NCBI RefSeq assembly: GCF_014635845.1
Contig: NZ_BMDP01000001.1
Coordinates: 682,001-746,000, forward strand
Origin: Oxalicibacterium solurbis
GTDB lineage: Bacteria > Pseudomonadota > Gammaproteobacteria > Burkholderiales > Burkholderiaceae_D
Length of the DNA: 64,000 nt
Reading direction: 5' to 3'
A model generated the notes under the pieces. The model did no database searches. It was not told the origin of the DNA and worked only from the letters and a program-made list of their open reading frames with translations. The first letter of the stretch is position 1. Every line of letters begins with the position of its first letter. This document shows positions 1 to 13,480 of this stretch, piece after piece. The translations under genes were made by a program, and so were the position numbers.

Positions 1-1164
1 CGAGAATGTCGTTGAGGATGGTCAGCAAGGCTTCGGCCGAATACTGCGCCGTTTCCAGCCGTTCGCGCTGTACCGGATGCGTGGCTTCAGCCAGCGCCAG
101 CTGCATCATGCCGAGCATGCCGTTCATCGGCGTGCGAATCTCGTGACTCATCACGGCAAGGAATTCCGACTTGGTGCGATTCGCGCGTTCCGCCTCTTCC
201 TTCGCCAGCTGCAGGTCGCGCGTGCGCTCAACGACCTGGTTTTCCAGATCCAGGCTCAGGCGCTTCAGCGATTCGACCAGCTGCACGTTTGCCAGTCCCG
301 CGGCGACGTTCGTGCACAGCACACCGAACAGTTGCCGCTCCAGCTCGGACAGGCGGCGCTGCAGCGGAATGCGCACCGCATATTCGCCGACACCGTTCAG
401 CGGGCGAATGTAGAAACTTGCGTGACGGCCATCGTCGGCATGACGGCCGGCATCCAGTATGTGCACCGCAGCGGCCACGATTTCATGTTCCGTCTCGCCG
501 GCCGGATCGAAGGCCGCAACGATCTTCACCTCTTCGCTGCCCGGCATGCGGCACACGATAGACCCGCAGACCGGCTGTCGCAGCAATACGCTCATCTGCT
601 GCAGCACCTGCTGCGCGAACGCCTGTTCGGAGACCGCCTGCATCAGTGCGCCGGCAGCGCCGACCACGCCCTGCAAGCCGTTGCTCGAGCGTTCGAGCGC
701 GAGGATGTCGTCATGCGCACGCAGGGCGGAGACGATGCAGGTCAGCAGCTTCTGCCGCGTCAGTTCGGTTTTCGACTTGTAATCGTTGATGTCGTAATCG
801 ACGACGACGTCGCGCTCCGGCGCCTGCCCCGGCTGACCGGTACGCAACACGATACGCAGCCGCCGATTACCCATCTGTTCGCGGATGTGGCGTACCAGCT
901 GCAGGCCGGCGTCTTCCGTTTCCATCACCACGTCCAGCAGGACGATGGCGATATCGGGCTGTTCGGCAAGCATGCTTTGCGCCTGCGTTGCCGAATACGC
1001 ATGCAGGAATTGCAGCGGACGGCCCTTGAATTTCACATCGAGCAATGCCACCGTAGTGACTTGATGCACTTCATCTTCGTCGTCGGCGATCAGTATCTTC
1101 CAGGGCGGCTCACCGATGCCGGCCAGTGCCTCCTTTTCCGGTGCGAAGGAAAAATCGTCGAACA

Positions 1165-1165
<1 letters not shown>
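1..1165 (-). CDS. Hybrid sensor kinase with N-terminal receiver and DUF3369 domain (3' end outside window)
   Basis: The visible 388 codons begin with a receiver domain (about residues 15-140; acidic pair in IADDEDE, phosphoacceptor Asp in VLLDVVM), continue with a middle region of the DUF3369 type (about 145-310), then a helical linker and a HisKA dimerisation domain with an intact H-box ([11 protein letters not shown], near residue 338). The ATPase domain should lie beyond the left edge. In this family the receiver senses an upstream phosphorylation event and the HisKA/ATPase part signals onward. The ATG overlaps the TGA of the upstream giant kinase gene by one base (TGATG), so the two are translationally coupled and probably act in one phosphorelay. 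The signal sensed cannot be deduced. Confidence 0.9.
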
Positions 1166-6306
<5,141 letters not shown>

Positions 6307-6411
6307 TGCAGTTAATGATAGGCAACATTGCCCGGGGCTTCCGCCACCCGCGTAATATAGTTGAAACTCCTTCCGTGCGGCAACGATGCAACGTTAAATC
6401 TGTCATCCTTC

Positions 6412-7458
6412 ATGCCTGACATTCAGTCTTCCGATCAGCACACCAGCCAACGCACGAATCAGCTCGCTCAGGAACACATCCCCGCCGACGAAACCGAATG
6501 CACGCGCGACCTTGCCGCACGGCTGCAGGCCAAGATCATCCACGACAACCGGACCGGCATCATGCGGCGCGACGCGCATCCGAAAATGCACGGCGTGGTG
6601 AAGGCAGAATTCACCGTCGAGCCGAACCTGCCGCCGGAACTGCAGATCGGCCTCTTCGCCGAGCCGAAAACCTACCGCGCCTGGATACGCTTCTCCAACC
6701 AGGACGCCATCATCCAGGACGACCATAAGGGCGACATCCGCGGCATGGCAATCAAGCTGATGGGCGTGCCCGGCGAAAAGCTGCTGGAAGCCCAGCGCGA
6801 CGAGCAAACGCAGGATTTCATCGTCATCAGTACCAATGTCTTCGTCACGCGCAACGTTGCCGAATTCGATGCGCTGATCAAGGCGATGACCGGCAACCTG
6901 CTGGCGAAAATCCTGTTCTTCGGCACGCACTGGCGCGTGATCTGGAACCTGCTGCTGTCGCTGAAGAAGTTCGCCAATCCTCTGCAGATGCGCTACTGGA
7001 GCACGACGCCGTACCTGTTCGGCGATACCGCAGTCAAATATTCGGCCATTCCACATCAATTCGATCAGGCTCCGCCGCCTTCCGGCGCCGGCCCCGACTT
7101 CCTGCGCGAAGCGATGATTCGGCAACTGTCGCAGCGCGATGCGCTATTCGACTTCACCGTGCAACTGCAGAAGAACGCAAGCATGCCGATCGAAGACCCG
7201 GGCAAGGAATGGCGCGAATCCGAATCGCCATTCCGCAAGGTGGCGACGATCCGCATCCTGCAGCAGGACTTCGACAGCGACGCGCAGCGCGTCTTCGGCG
7301 AAAACCTGTCGTTCACGCCGTGGCACAGCCTGCCGGCGCATCGCCCGCTCGGAGGCATCAACCGCGCACGCAAAATTGTCTATGATGCGATTTCGACATT
7401 CCGCCACGAACGCAACGGCGTGCCGCGCCGCGAGCCGACGAGCTGGGACATCGACTGA
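6412..7458 (+). CDS. Catalase-family heme protein (short form)
   Basis: A 348-residue protein of the short catalase-like family, distinct from full-length KatA/KatE (about 480 residues or more). The distal region HPKMHGVVKAEFTV (His about 56 and 60) and the GLFAEPKTYRAWIRFSN block match the catalase core. The C-terminal RKIVYD gives R320-x3-Y324, the proximal heme-ligand arrangement, and the chain ends shortly after it, so the helical and flavodoxin-like C-terminal parts are missing. Such proteins are organic hydroperoxide peroxidases or fatty-acid hydroperoxide enzymes rather than true catalases (family knowledge). The ATG at 6412 was preferred to a TTG at 6361 because homology starts after it; no clear Shine-Dalgarno is visible. 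It is convergent with a DyP-peroxidase operon, suggesting a shared peroxide theme. Confidence 0.85.
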   Translation: MPDIQSSDQHTSQRTNQLAQEHIPADETECTRDLAARLQAKIIHDNRTGIMRRDAHPKMHGVVKAEFTVEPNLPPELQIGLFAEPKTYRAWIRFSNQDAIIQDDHKGDIRGMAIKLMGVPGEKLLEAQRDEQTQDFIVISTNVFVTRNVAEFDALIKAMTGNLLAKILFFGTHWRVIWNLLLSLKKFANPLQMRYWSTTPYLFGDTAVKYSAIPHQFDQAPPPSGAGPDFLREAMIRQLSQRDALFDFTVQLQKNASMPIEDPGKEWRESESPFRKVATIRILQQDFDSDAQRVFGENLSFTPWHSLPAHRPLGGINRARKIVYDAISTFRHERNGVPRREPTSWDID

Positions 7459-7545
7459 TGCTCAACTGAACGGCACGACCGGACTGCGTGGCGGCACTAC
7501 ACGCCTGAAAAACTGGAGCCCGCAGTCGACCACCATGCAAGCCAA

Positions 7546-9075
7546 TCAGGTCGGATCGACGATGCCTTTCGCAATCATCCGCAGCGCCGTCAGGCTGGGC
7601 ACGAAGAAGTAATCGCCGCCGCGCGTTTCGACCAGCCGCGGGATCTTCGACAGGAAGTACGGCGCAGCGTCGCTGTCCGGCTCGACCTCCAGCACCGCGC
7701 GGCTGGCCGCGCTGCCATCGTGGTTGCCGAGGATGATTTCCTTGTCGTTGCCTGCCTTGAAATCGTTGCCGTAATTGACCCATTGCTGTTGCACGAACTC
7801 GAACTGCCGGCTGATGCTGGCATTCAGCATCATGATGACGATGCCGTGGTTGCCGTCGTCACGCGTGGGGTCCGTCACCGCGCCGTATGGCAAGCCGCGC
7901 CGCAATACGCGACGGCGATTCGACAACGCACCCGGCGTCTCGAACGCCTTCGGATTGAACTGCAACGCCGCGCGCGGGTTGATGCGGCGCAGGTGCGAAC
8001 TGAATGGGCACTTCGCACCGTGCGGATCGCTGTCGAAGGTGAAACCGCTCAACATGCGATCGCGATCGGCCGGATTGGCGGTAGCAAACTTCGCATCCCA
8101 TTCCGCCTTGCTCTTCGCATCCGGCGCCGACACCAGCGGCGCGCCATTGTCGCGCCAGCGGCCGACGAATTTTGCCGCCAGCAATTCCTTGCCGCCCGGG
8201 TATTTCGCGCCTTCCTGTTCCAGATAGGCGTTGAAGGTGCCGACGTTTTCATGCAGCTTGCGATAGACCATGTAGGTGCCGTTGCGCGACAGCAGCTGCG
8301 GCAGCGGCGCGGCCGGATATTCGTTCGCCTCGTCCTTGTGGCCGAGGATGAATTCGCCGGTCTCCAGCGGCACCCATTCGCCGTTTTTCATCTGCTTGCC
8401 ACGTCCCTGCACGCGCTCCGGCCGGCCCGGCAAACCCTCGAACACCGGATCGCCGATGCCGTCGGTGTAGCCGAAGTGCTCCTTCGGCGTCGGCTTGCCG
8501 TTCTCGAACAGCGCATGCACATCCTGAAACGGCAAATGCTCCTGGCCGTCGTCGCCACGATGGCCGGACAGGATCGCCACGCCGCCGGCGCTATGCGTGA
8601 CCAGTTGCTGCAGCCATTCGTAGCGCTTCTGCACGTCTTCCTTCGATTGGCCGTTGATCGAAATCCAGACGTGCACGTCCTTGTGCCGGTCCGTCTCGCG
8701 ATTGTCGCGCCAGATCGGGTCCCAGTGTTCGGGTGCACTGCTGCCGTCGTCACCGAGAATGTCGCGCCGCTTCTTCATGCCCATCACGAATTCCATCGGA
8801 AAGCCGATCAGCGAGGCGCGCGGCAGTTCCAGTTCCTTCAGGCCCTGATAGGTGAAGGCGATGTTGACGGTCGATAGCGGCTTTTTGATCGGATCGGGGC
8901 CGTCGTTCCAGCGCACGGCACTCGTCACTTCTTGCGTCACGCTGCCGATGAATTCGCGGCCGCGGCGATGTTCGCGGATGTTCAGGAAGACATAGCGGGC
9001 GAACGGAAAGTTGTAGCGGCCATAGGCGCGCACCACGTTGCCCTGGATATCCAGCAGGTCAAGTTCCTTTTGCAC
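7546..9075 (-). CDS. DyP-type heme peroxidase
   Basis: A 509-residue protein with the DyP signature GYTDGIGDP (GxxDG, near residue 200), whose Asp acts in peroxide cleavage, and a probable proximal heme His in SSHLRRINPR (near residue 360). The length fits the longer DyP classes. No signal peptide or twin-arginine motif is seen, so a cytoplasmic or encapsulated location is likely; no encapsulin gene is in the window. The start is GTG at 9075, preceded by AGGAG at 7-base spacing. That Shine-Dalgarno overlaps the TAG stop of the upstream gene, implying translational coupling. It is the third gene of an operon with two related unknown genes. Substrate unknown. Confidence 0.92.
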   Translation of the reverse strand: MQKELDLLDIQGNVVRAYGRYNFPFARYVFLNIREHRRGREFIGSVTQEVTSAVRWNDGPDPIKKPLSTVNIAFTYQGLKELELPRASLIGFPMEFVMGMKKRRDILGDDGSSAPEHWDPIWRDNRETDRHKDVHVWISINGQSKEDVQKRYEWLQQLVTHSAGGVAILSGHRGDDGQEHLPFQDVHALFENGKPTPKEHFGYTDGIGDPVFEGLPGRPERVQGRGKQMKNGEWVPLETGEFILGHKDEANEYPAAPLPQLLSRNGTYMVYRKLHENVGTFNAYLEQEGAKYPGGKELLAAKFVGRWRDNGAPLVSAPDAKSKAEWDAKFATANPADRDRMLSGFTFDSDPHGAKCPFSSHLRRINPRAALQFNPKAFETPGALSNRRRVLRRGLPYGAVTDPTRDDGNHGIVIMMLNASISRQFEFVQQQWVNYGNDFKAGNDKEIILGNHDGSAASRAVLEVEPDSDAAPYFLSKIPRLVETRGGDYFFVPSLTALRMIAKGIVDPT

Positions 9076-9085
9076 GATGATTCTC

Positions 9086-9781
9086 CTATCCGTTCTGCAG
9101 GGTCGATTGACCGGCGCGCCAGCTCGGCCCTGCCAGGTTCAGCGGCTGCACGCGCTGGATGAATGCCTGATACGCCTTTTGCAATTCAGCCGGCGGCAAA
9201 CCCTGGTGTTCCTCGGCAAAGCGGGAGAATTCCTGCTTGATGTACAGCGACTTCAATTGCTCCGGCAGCGGATCGTCGTTGGAACCAACAAAAAACAGCG
9301 ACGCATCGAGCTGGCATTTACGGATGTAGGCGGCGAACGAAGCCGCATCGTGTACCCGGTCGAAGCCATAGCAGAACTGCCAGATGTGGCGGATGTCGTC
9401 GCTGATCGTGTTCCACATCGTGTGCAGGTAGCTGTCCGGATCGCCGTGCAGATTGCACGAGAAGACGATGTATTTGGATTTCAGATGATCCTCGCGTGGC
9501 AAGGCACGACGGCGGAAGCGGTCGGAGAAGATCGACAGGAAATCGAAAAAGGTGCCGCCGAATTCGGTACCCGGCAGCGATTCGTAATAGACGTCGTCCA
9601 GCACGAAGAAGCGGCACAGATAAGTCTGCGGCACCTTCGCCATCGGACTGTGTTCCAGCACCCCCCAGTTCTGCAGCCGATGCCGCACTTCATCGCTGTA
9701 GGCCGTGCCTTCGAAATGCCCTTTCCGGATCGGGCACAGGCAGGTCAATGCATAGGCGTTGCCGCTGACGTTCGATGCCAT
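9086..9781 (-). CDS. Uncharacterised protein, paralog of its upstream neighbour, in DyP peroxidase operon
   Basis: A 231-residue soluble-looking protein that I do not recognise. Its N-terminus (ASNVSGNAYALTCLCPIRKG) and a central segment (SKYIVFSCNLHGDPDSYL) align with the preceding gene product (MSNIAGKAYAMNVITPIRWY and YSYMLFFSNFNGSWAQYV), so the two are paralogs. The ATG at 9781 is chosen over one at 9817 because AAGGAG lies just upstream. The stop of the previous gene is one base before this ATG. The downstream DyP gene follows after 10 bases. Co-translation with a heme peroxidase suggests a partner, substrate-handling or maturation role, but that is only context. Confidence 0.8.
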   Translation of the reverse strand: MASNVSGNAYALTCLCPIRKGHFEGTAYSDEVRHRLQNWGVLEHSPMAKVPQTYLCRFFVLDDVYYESLPGTEFGGTFFDFLSIFSDRFRRRALPREDHLKSKYIVFSCNLHGDPDSYLHTMWNTISDDIRHIWQFCYGFDRVHDAASFAAYIRKCQLDASLFFVGSNDDPLPEQLKSLYIKQEFSRFAEEHQGLPPAELQKAYQAFIQRVQPLNLAGPSWRAGQSTLQNG

Positions 9782-9782
9782 C

Positions 9783-10403
9783 TCAGTCTCCTTTTGCCTG
9801 GTCGGCCAGGCTGACAATGGGCAGCGGCTGCATCGTCCCCATGTCGTGCTGCAGGCTGCGCAACAGCGCGTTGTATTCCTTGATGAAATCGTCGGGCGAC
9901 TTGTTGCCGTGTTGCGCGTCGAAATCGATCAGCGCGGCTTTCAGCTTCTTCGCCGACTTGATGTCGTTCGACGACGCCATCGGATAAGCGTTGTAGTAAT
10001 GATCGGTCTGGATCTGGTTGTAGGTGATGTAGGAGTGGAAAGGCGTCAGCGGCACCGAGCGCGGATAGCGGATGTTCCACTTCCAGAACTGATCCAGCCC
10101 GGCCGGAATCGCGAAGGTGAACGAATCGACGTACTGCGCCCAGCTGCCGTTGAAATTGCTGAAGAACAGCATGTACGAATAATGCAGGTCTTCCTTCGGC
10201 TGGTGTTCGTCCAAATGCGGAAACTGCTTGCGGCCGATGATGACCCAGCGCGCGTAATGGATCAGCGACAGTGTAATCAGTCCGCTCAGCGTGGATGGAA
10301 ACTTCAGCGCGAACCAGAAGATCACCTTGTTGATCCACGTCATGTACCAGCGGATCGGCGTGATCACGTTCATCGCATACGCCTTGCCTGCAATATTCGA
10401 CAT
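9783..10403 (-). CDS. Uncharacterised protein, first gene of DyP peroxidase operon, paralog of next gene
   Basis: A 206-residue protein of unknown function, rich in aromatic residues. An amphipathic or hydrophobic stretch at residues 15-50 may contact membrane. It shares with the next gene product an N-terminal (M/A)SN-(V/I)-x-G-x-AYA motif and the pattern Y-(I/M)-(V/L)-F-x-x-N-(L/F)-x-G. A strong purine-rich Shine-Dalgarno (AGGGGGAG) precedes the ATG. Gene order 10403 to 7546 is paralog 1, paralog 2, DyP peroxidase with 1- and 10-base gaps, so one transcript is expected, starting in the 10404-10669 divergent spacer. Confidence 0.8.
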   Translation of the reverse strand: MSNIAGKAYAMNVITPIRWYMTWINKVIFWFALKFPSTLSGLITLSLIHYARWVIIGRKQFPHLDEHQPKEDLHYSYMLFFSNFNGSWAQYVDSFTFAIPAGLDQFWKWNIRYPRSVPLTPFHSYITYNQIQTDHYYNAYPMASSNDIKSAKKLKAALIDFDAQHGNKSPDDFIKEYNALLRSLQHDMGTMQPLPIVSLADQAKGD

Positions 10404-10555
10404 TGCACTCCCCCTTTTTTATCGTTCACCGGCAGCGGGTGCGGCAGCCTGCATGGGGCCGCCTTTTCATCTCCGCTGCCGTCGTCCGTCTCTGTCGCAT
10501 GCGGACGCTCCCGTGTTTTTTCCGTTGTCGGCAGCACGCAAGCGTACCCGAGCGC

Positions 10556-10585
10556 ATATATTTCTGGCAAATATATTTCCGGCAA
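10556..10585. repeat. Two tandem 15-bp direct repeats in divergent spacer
   Basis: ATATATTTCTGGCAA is followed immediately by ATATATTTCCGGCAA (one mismatch). The AT-rich pair sits about 85 bases before the phosphorelay gene and about 150 bases before the DyP operon start. Direct repeats of this size in a divergent promoter region commonly bind a dimeric regulator or response regulator. The binding role is inferred; the repeat itself is plain in the sequence. Confidence 0.75.
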
Positions 10586-10669
10586 GACATGGATTGCGAT
10601 TCAATTGCACGAAGCTTTGCGATATGCTGGACGCAACTGGCAACAAGACCATCAACCATTCGGGATGTC

Positions 10670-12232
10670 ATGCCTTCATTCCACTCATTCCATACCTTTC
10701 TTTCCGCCCGACGCACTGATGCGCAACGCGCACGCATTGCAAGACGTCGCCAAAAAGCGGCGCATGACGCGCAACCGGACAAGCACCTGTTCGACAGGCT
10801 GCAACGTACGATCAACACACAGTTGAACGGCATCGTCGGCGTGCTGGAAATGATCCGCCAGCATGAACTGACATCCGAGCAGCGCGAACTGATCGGCCTG
10901 GCGCAACGCAGCGCCAACACACTGCTGTCGGATACCGGACGGTTGTTCGATGGGGACGCTTTTGCCGACGATACGGCGATGCACATCGACGAGGCAATGC
11001 GCGATGTCCGCGTGCTGGTCGTCACGCCGGATACGGCATTGCGCACGCGAATCGAAAACGAACTGATGCATCGCGACATGCGCGCCACCGGTGTGGAACG
11101 CGCCGATGCCGCGCTGACCGCGCTGGAACAGGCTGCTGTAGCCGGCGATCCCTACCGCATCGCACTACTCGATCAGGATATCCATGGCATCGATGGCGAA
11201 ACACTGGGCTCCGCGATCGGCAATGCGCCTGCCCATCGCGACACACTACTCGTGCTGATCAGCAGCGAACACGACCGCCAGGATGCGGATCGACTCGCCC
11301 TGACCGGTTTTTCAGCCTGGCTGCCCAAACCCGTTCCGCGCCCGATGCTGATCGATACGCTGACCATGCTGTGCGGCTGCATCGCAAAGAAGGATGCACC
11401 GCGCTTCATCTGCGCCGGCGTACGTACGCAGCGCGAGCAGCCAGCGCCGGAAAGCGTCGATTCGCTTTCCGATTCTTTTACCGATTCGTTCGCGGACTCT
11501 TTTACCCAAGCGCGCGTGATGGTAGTCGACGACAATCCCGTCAACCTCGAAGTCGCCGAACGCATGCTGACGCGCTTCGGCTGCCTGGTCGATACCGCGG
11601 CCGGCGGCGAACAGGCGCTGGAGCTGGCGGAAGCCCGTCGTTACGATCTGATCCTGATGGATTGCCAGATGCCCGGCGTGGACGGTTATCAGGCCACGGC
11701 GCTGTTGCGTGCGGCCGAAGGCGGCTTGAAACATACGCCGATCGTCGGCTGGTCGTCGCGCACCAACCGCAACGAACGCGATACCTGTCTCGCCATCGGC
11801 ATGGATGACTTTCTCGCCAAACCGATGCGCATGCGCGAACTGAGCGCCATTCTGGTGCGCTGGCTGCAACGCACCGCCAAGCAAACCCAGGCGAAACAGG
11901 ACGATGAACTCGATGCGACAAGGCAGATGTTCGGCGACGACTTCCCCGAACTGGCACGGCTGTTTCTCGCCGACAGCCCTCAGCGGCTGAACGCGCTGCG
12001 CGAAGCCATCGACCGTAACGACGACGCCGCAATCGCCAAGCTCGCGCACGTGCTGTGCGGCAGCTCCGCTTCGCTGGGCGCCACACTGCTGGCCGCATTG
12101 AGCCGCGAACTGGAAGTCGCCGCGCGCAACGGTGCAATGCATGAAGTGCCACCGCGACTCGACGCCATCGCATTCGAATACGCGCGGATAGAAGCACGGC
12201 TGAACGGCATGCTGCAATCGCCGGTCCGCTGA
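10670..12232 (+). CDS. Phosphorelay protein: degenerate HisKA, two receivers, Hpt, no ATPase domain
   Basis: A 520-residue protein resembling the back half of a BarA-type hybrid kinase. An N-terminal dimerisation-like segment (RTINTQLNGIVGVLEMI) lacks the phosphorylatable His, and no N/G-box ATPase follows. Receiver 1 (about 105-235) keeps the Asp in LLDQDIHGIDG but has VVTPD in place of the acidic pair. Receiver 2 (about 285-400) is canonical (VVDDNPVN, LILMDCQMPGVDGY, Lys in FLAKPM). The C-terminal Hpt has its His in AHVLCGSSASLGA. The linker before receiver 2 carries DSF repeats. It probably shuttles phosphate made by another kinase. The start at 10670 is the Met nearest the homologous region with GGGA upstream; Met codons further upstream are possible. 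Confidence 0.85.
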   Translation: MPSFHSFHTFLSARRTDAQRARIARRRQKAAHDAQPDKHLFDRLQRTINTQLNGIVGVLEMIRQHELTSEQRELIGLAQRSANTLLSDTGRLFDGDAFADDTAMHIDEAMRDVRVLVVTPDTALRTRIENELMHRDMRATGVERADAALTALEQAAVAGDPYRIALLDQDIHGIDGETLGSAIGNAPAHRDTLLVLISSEHDRQDADRLALTGFSAWLPKPVPRPMLIDTLTMLCGCIAKKDAPRFICAGVRTQREQPAPESVDSLSDSFTDSFADSFTQARVMVVDDNPVNLEVAERMLTRFGCLVDTAAGGEQALELAEARRYDLILMDCQMPGVDGYQATALLRAAEGGLKHTPIVGWSSRTNRNERDTCLAIGMDDFLAKPMRMRELSAILVRWLQRTAKQTQAKQDDELDATRQMFGDDFPELARLFLADSPQRLNALREAIDRNDDAAIAKLAHVLCGSSASLGATLLAALSRELEVAARNGAMHEVPPRLDAIAFEYARIEARLNGMLQSPVR

Positions 12233-12297
12233 ACGTTTCCCGCAAACGCGCTACGATCTCTGTCGTGATCCCACCGGAACAGGAAAGACAGCAACAT

Positions 12298-12636
12298 ATG
12301 AACCCGATTCCCGAATCGAAGAAGAACCACCTGTGGCGCAAGACCATCTGGCATACCGATCCCGAAATCTCGCCGCTCGGCCCGCATCATTCGGTCGAAG
12401 TCTATTGCTGCGAAGAGTCGAACGGCTACGCAGTCTGGTATGCGCGGCGCCTGGCGAAGGACGATCCGCGCAACGGCAGCGGTACCGACAACGGCGACTA
12501 CCTGCTCGGCTACCACGGCAGGAACGGCCGCGATGCCGCGATCGAACAGGCCGTGCTGATCGCCAACAGCAATGCATCGGCCGACAAGGTCATCGCCGCG
12601 CTGGACGAACTGGCGAAGACCGCGCAGAAAGTCTGA
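12298..12636 (+). CDS. Hypothetical protein, 112 residues
   Basis: Small soluble protein without recognisable domain. It has no membrane segment or signal peptide. A His/Cys-containing strand region (HHSVEVYCCEE) and a C-terminal amphipathic helix (about residues 78-110) are visible. AGGAAAG lies about 10 bases before the ATG. It follows the phosphorelay gene by 65 bases and precedes the amidotransferase by 59 bases on the same strand, so it may be cotranscribed. GC-biased codon use like its neighbours supports a real gene. Function unknown. Confidence 0.7.
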   Translation: MNPIPESKKNHLWRKTIWHTDPEISPLGPHHSVEVYCCEESNGYAVWYARRLAKDDPRNGSGTDNGDYLLGYHGRNGRDAAIEQAVLIANSNASADKVIAALDELAKTAQKV

Positions 12637-12695
12637 TCTCATCTTTCATCTTATTCGGTACCGCACTGCTTCACCGTACTGCGTCACCACTTCTC

Positions 12696-13418
12696 ATGAA
12701 GACCCTCATCATTTTCAAGGCCGGCAGCACCTTTGCCGATCTGGCGCAGGCGCAAGGCGATTTCGAGGACTGGATCGCCGATGGCGTCGGCAACGCATTA
12801 CCGGTCAGCGTGGTCGATGCGCGCAAGGCGGCTGCCCTACCTGCATTCGACGAGACGGCCGGCGCCATCGTGACCGGCTCGCATGCGATGGTGACCGACC
12901 GCGCCGCGTGGAGCGAACGTCTGGCCGGCTGGCTGCGCGAAGCGCACTGGCGCGGCATTCCTTTATTGGGTATCTGTTACGGCCACCAACTGCTGGCCGA
13001 TGCGCTCGGCGGCGAAGTGGATTACCGTTCGCAAGGCATGGAAATCGGCAGCGTGCCGATCGACAAGACGGCAGAGGCCGACAACGATCCGCTGTTCGCC
13101 AGCCTGCCGCGGCACTTCATGGCCAACGTCGTGCACAGCCAGAGCGTGCGCCGTCTGCCGCCGGATGCGGCGCTGCTGGCGAACAACGCATTCGAGCCGC
13201 ATCAGGCATTCCGCGTCGGCAGCAGCAGCTGGGGCGTGCAATTCCATCCGGAATTCGACGACGATGCGATGCGCTGCTACGTCGATCGCCTGGCTGACGA
13301 TCTGACGGCGAAAGGTGTCGACGTCGCCGCCAAATGGCGCGAGGTGGTGCCAACCGCCGAAGCCGCTTCGCTGCTGCAGCGTTTCGGCCATCTGGTAGCC
13401 ACACACAACGACGCCTGA
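12696..13418 (+). CDS. Class I glutamine amidotransferase-like protein
   Basis: A 240-residue stand-alone class I glutamine amidotransferase. The nucleophile elbow GICYGHQ (Cys94) and the catalytic dyad in FHPE (His184, Glu186) are intact, so glutaminase or gamma-glutamyl hydrolase activity is plausible. The family includes GMP-synthase-like proteins annotated as glutamine amidotransferases of unknown acceptor and gamma-glutamyl-polyamine or peptide hydrolases. No synthetase partner domain is encoded nearby, which argues for a hydrolytic role. The substrate cannot be told from sequence. Confidence 0.9.
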   Translation: MKTLIIFKAGSTFADLAQAQGDFEDWIADGVGNALPVSVVDARKAAALPAFDETAGAIVTGSHAMVTDRAAWSERLAGWLREAHWRGIPLLGICYGHQLLADALGGEVDYRSQGMEIGSVPIDKTAEADNDPLFASLPRHFMANVVHSQSVRRLPPDAALLANNAFEPHQAFRVGSSSWGVQFHPEFDDDAMRCYVDRLADDLTAKGVDVAAKWREVVPTAEAASLLQRFGHLVATHNDA

Positions 13419-13480
13419 GCTATTCGACGTTCGGACGAATCTGAAGCCCAAGCCAAAACCGAGAAATCGTTACAGTCGGC

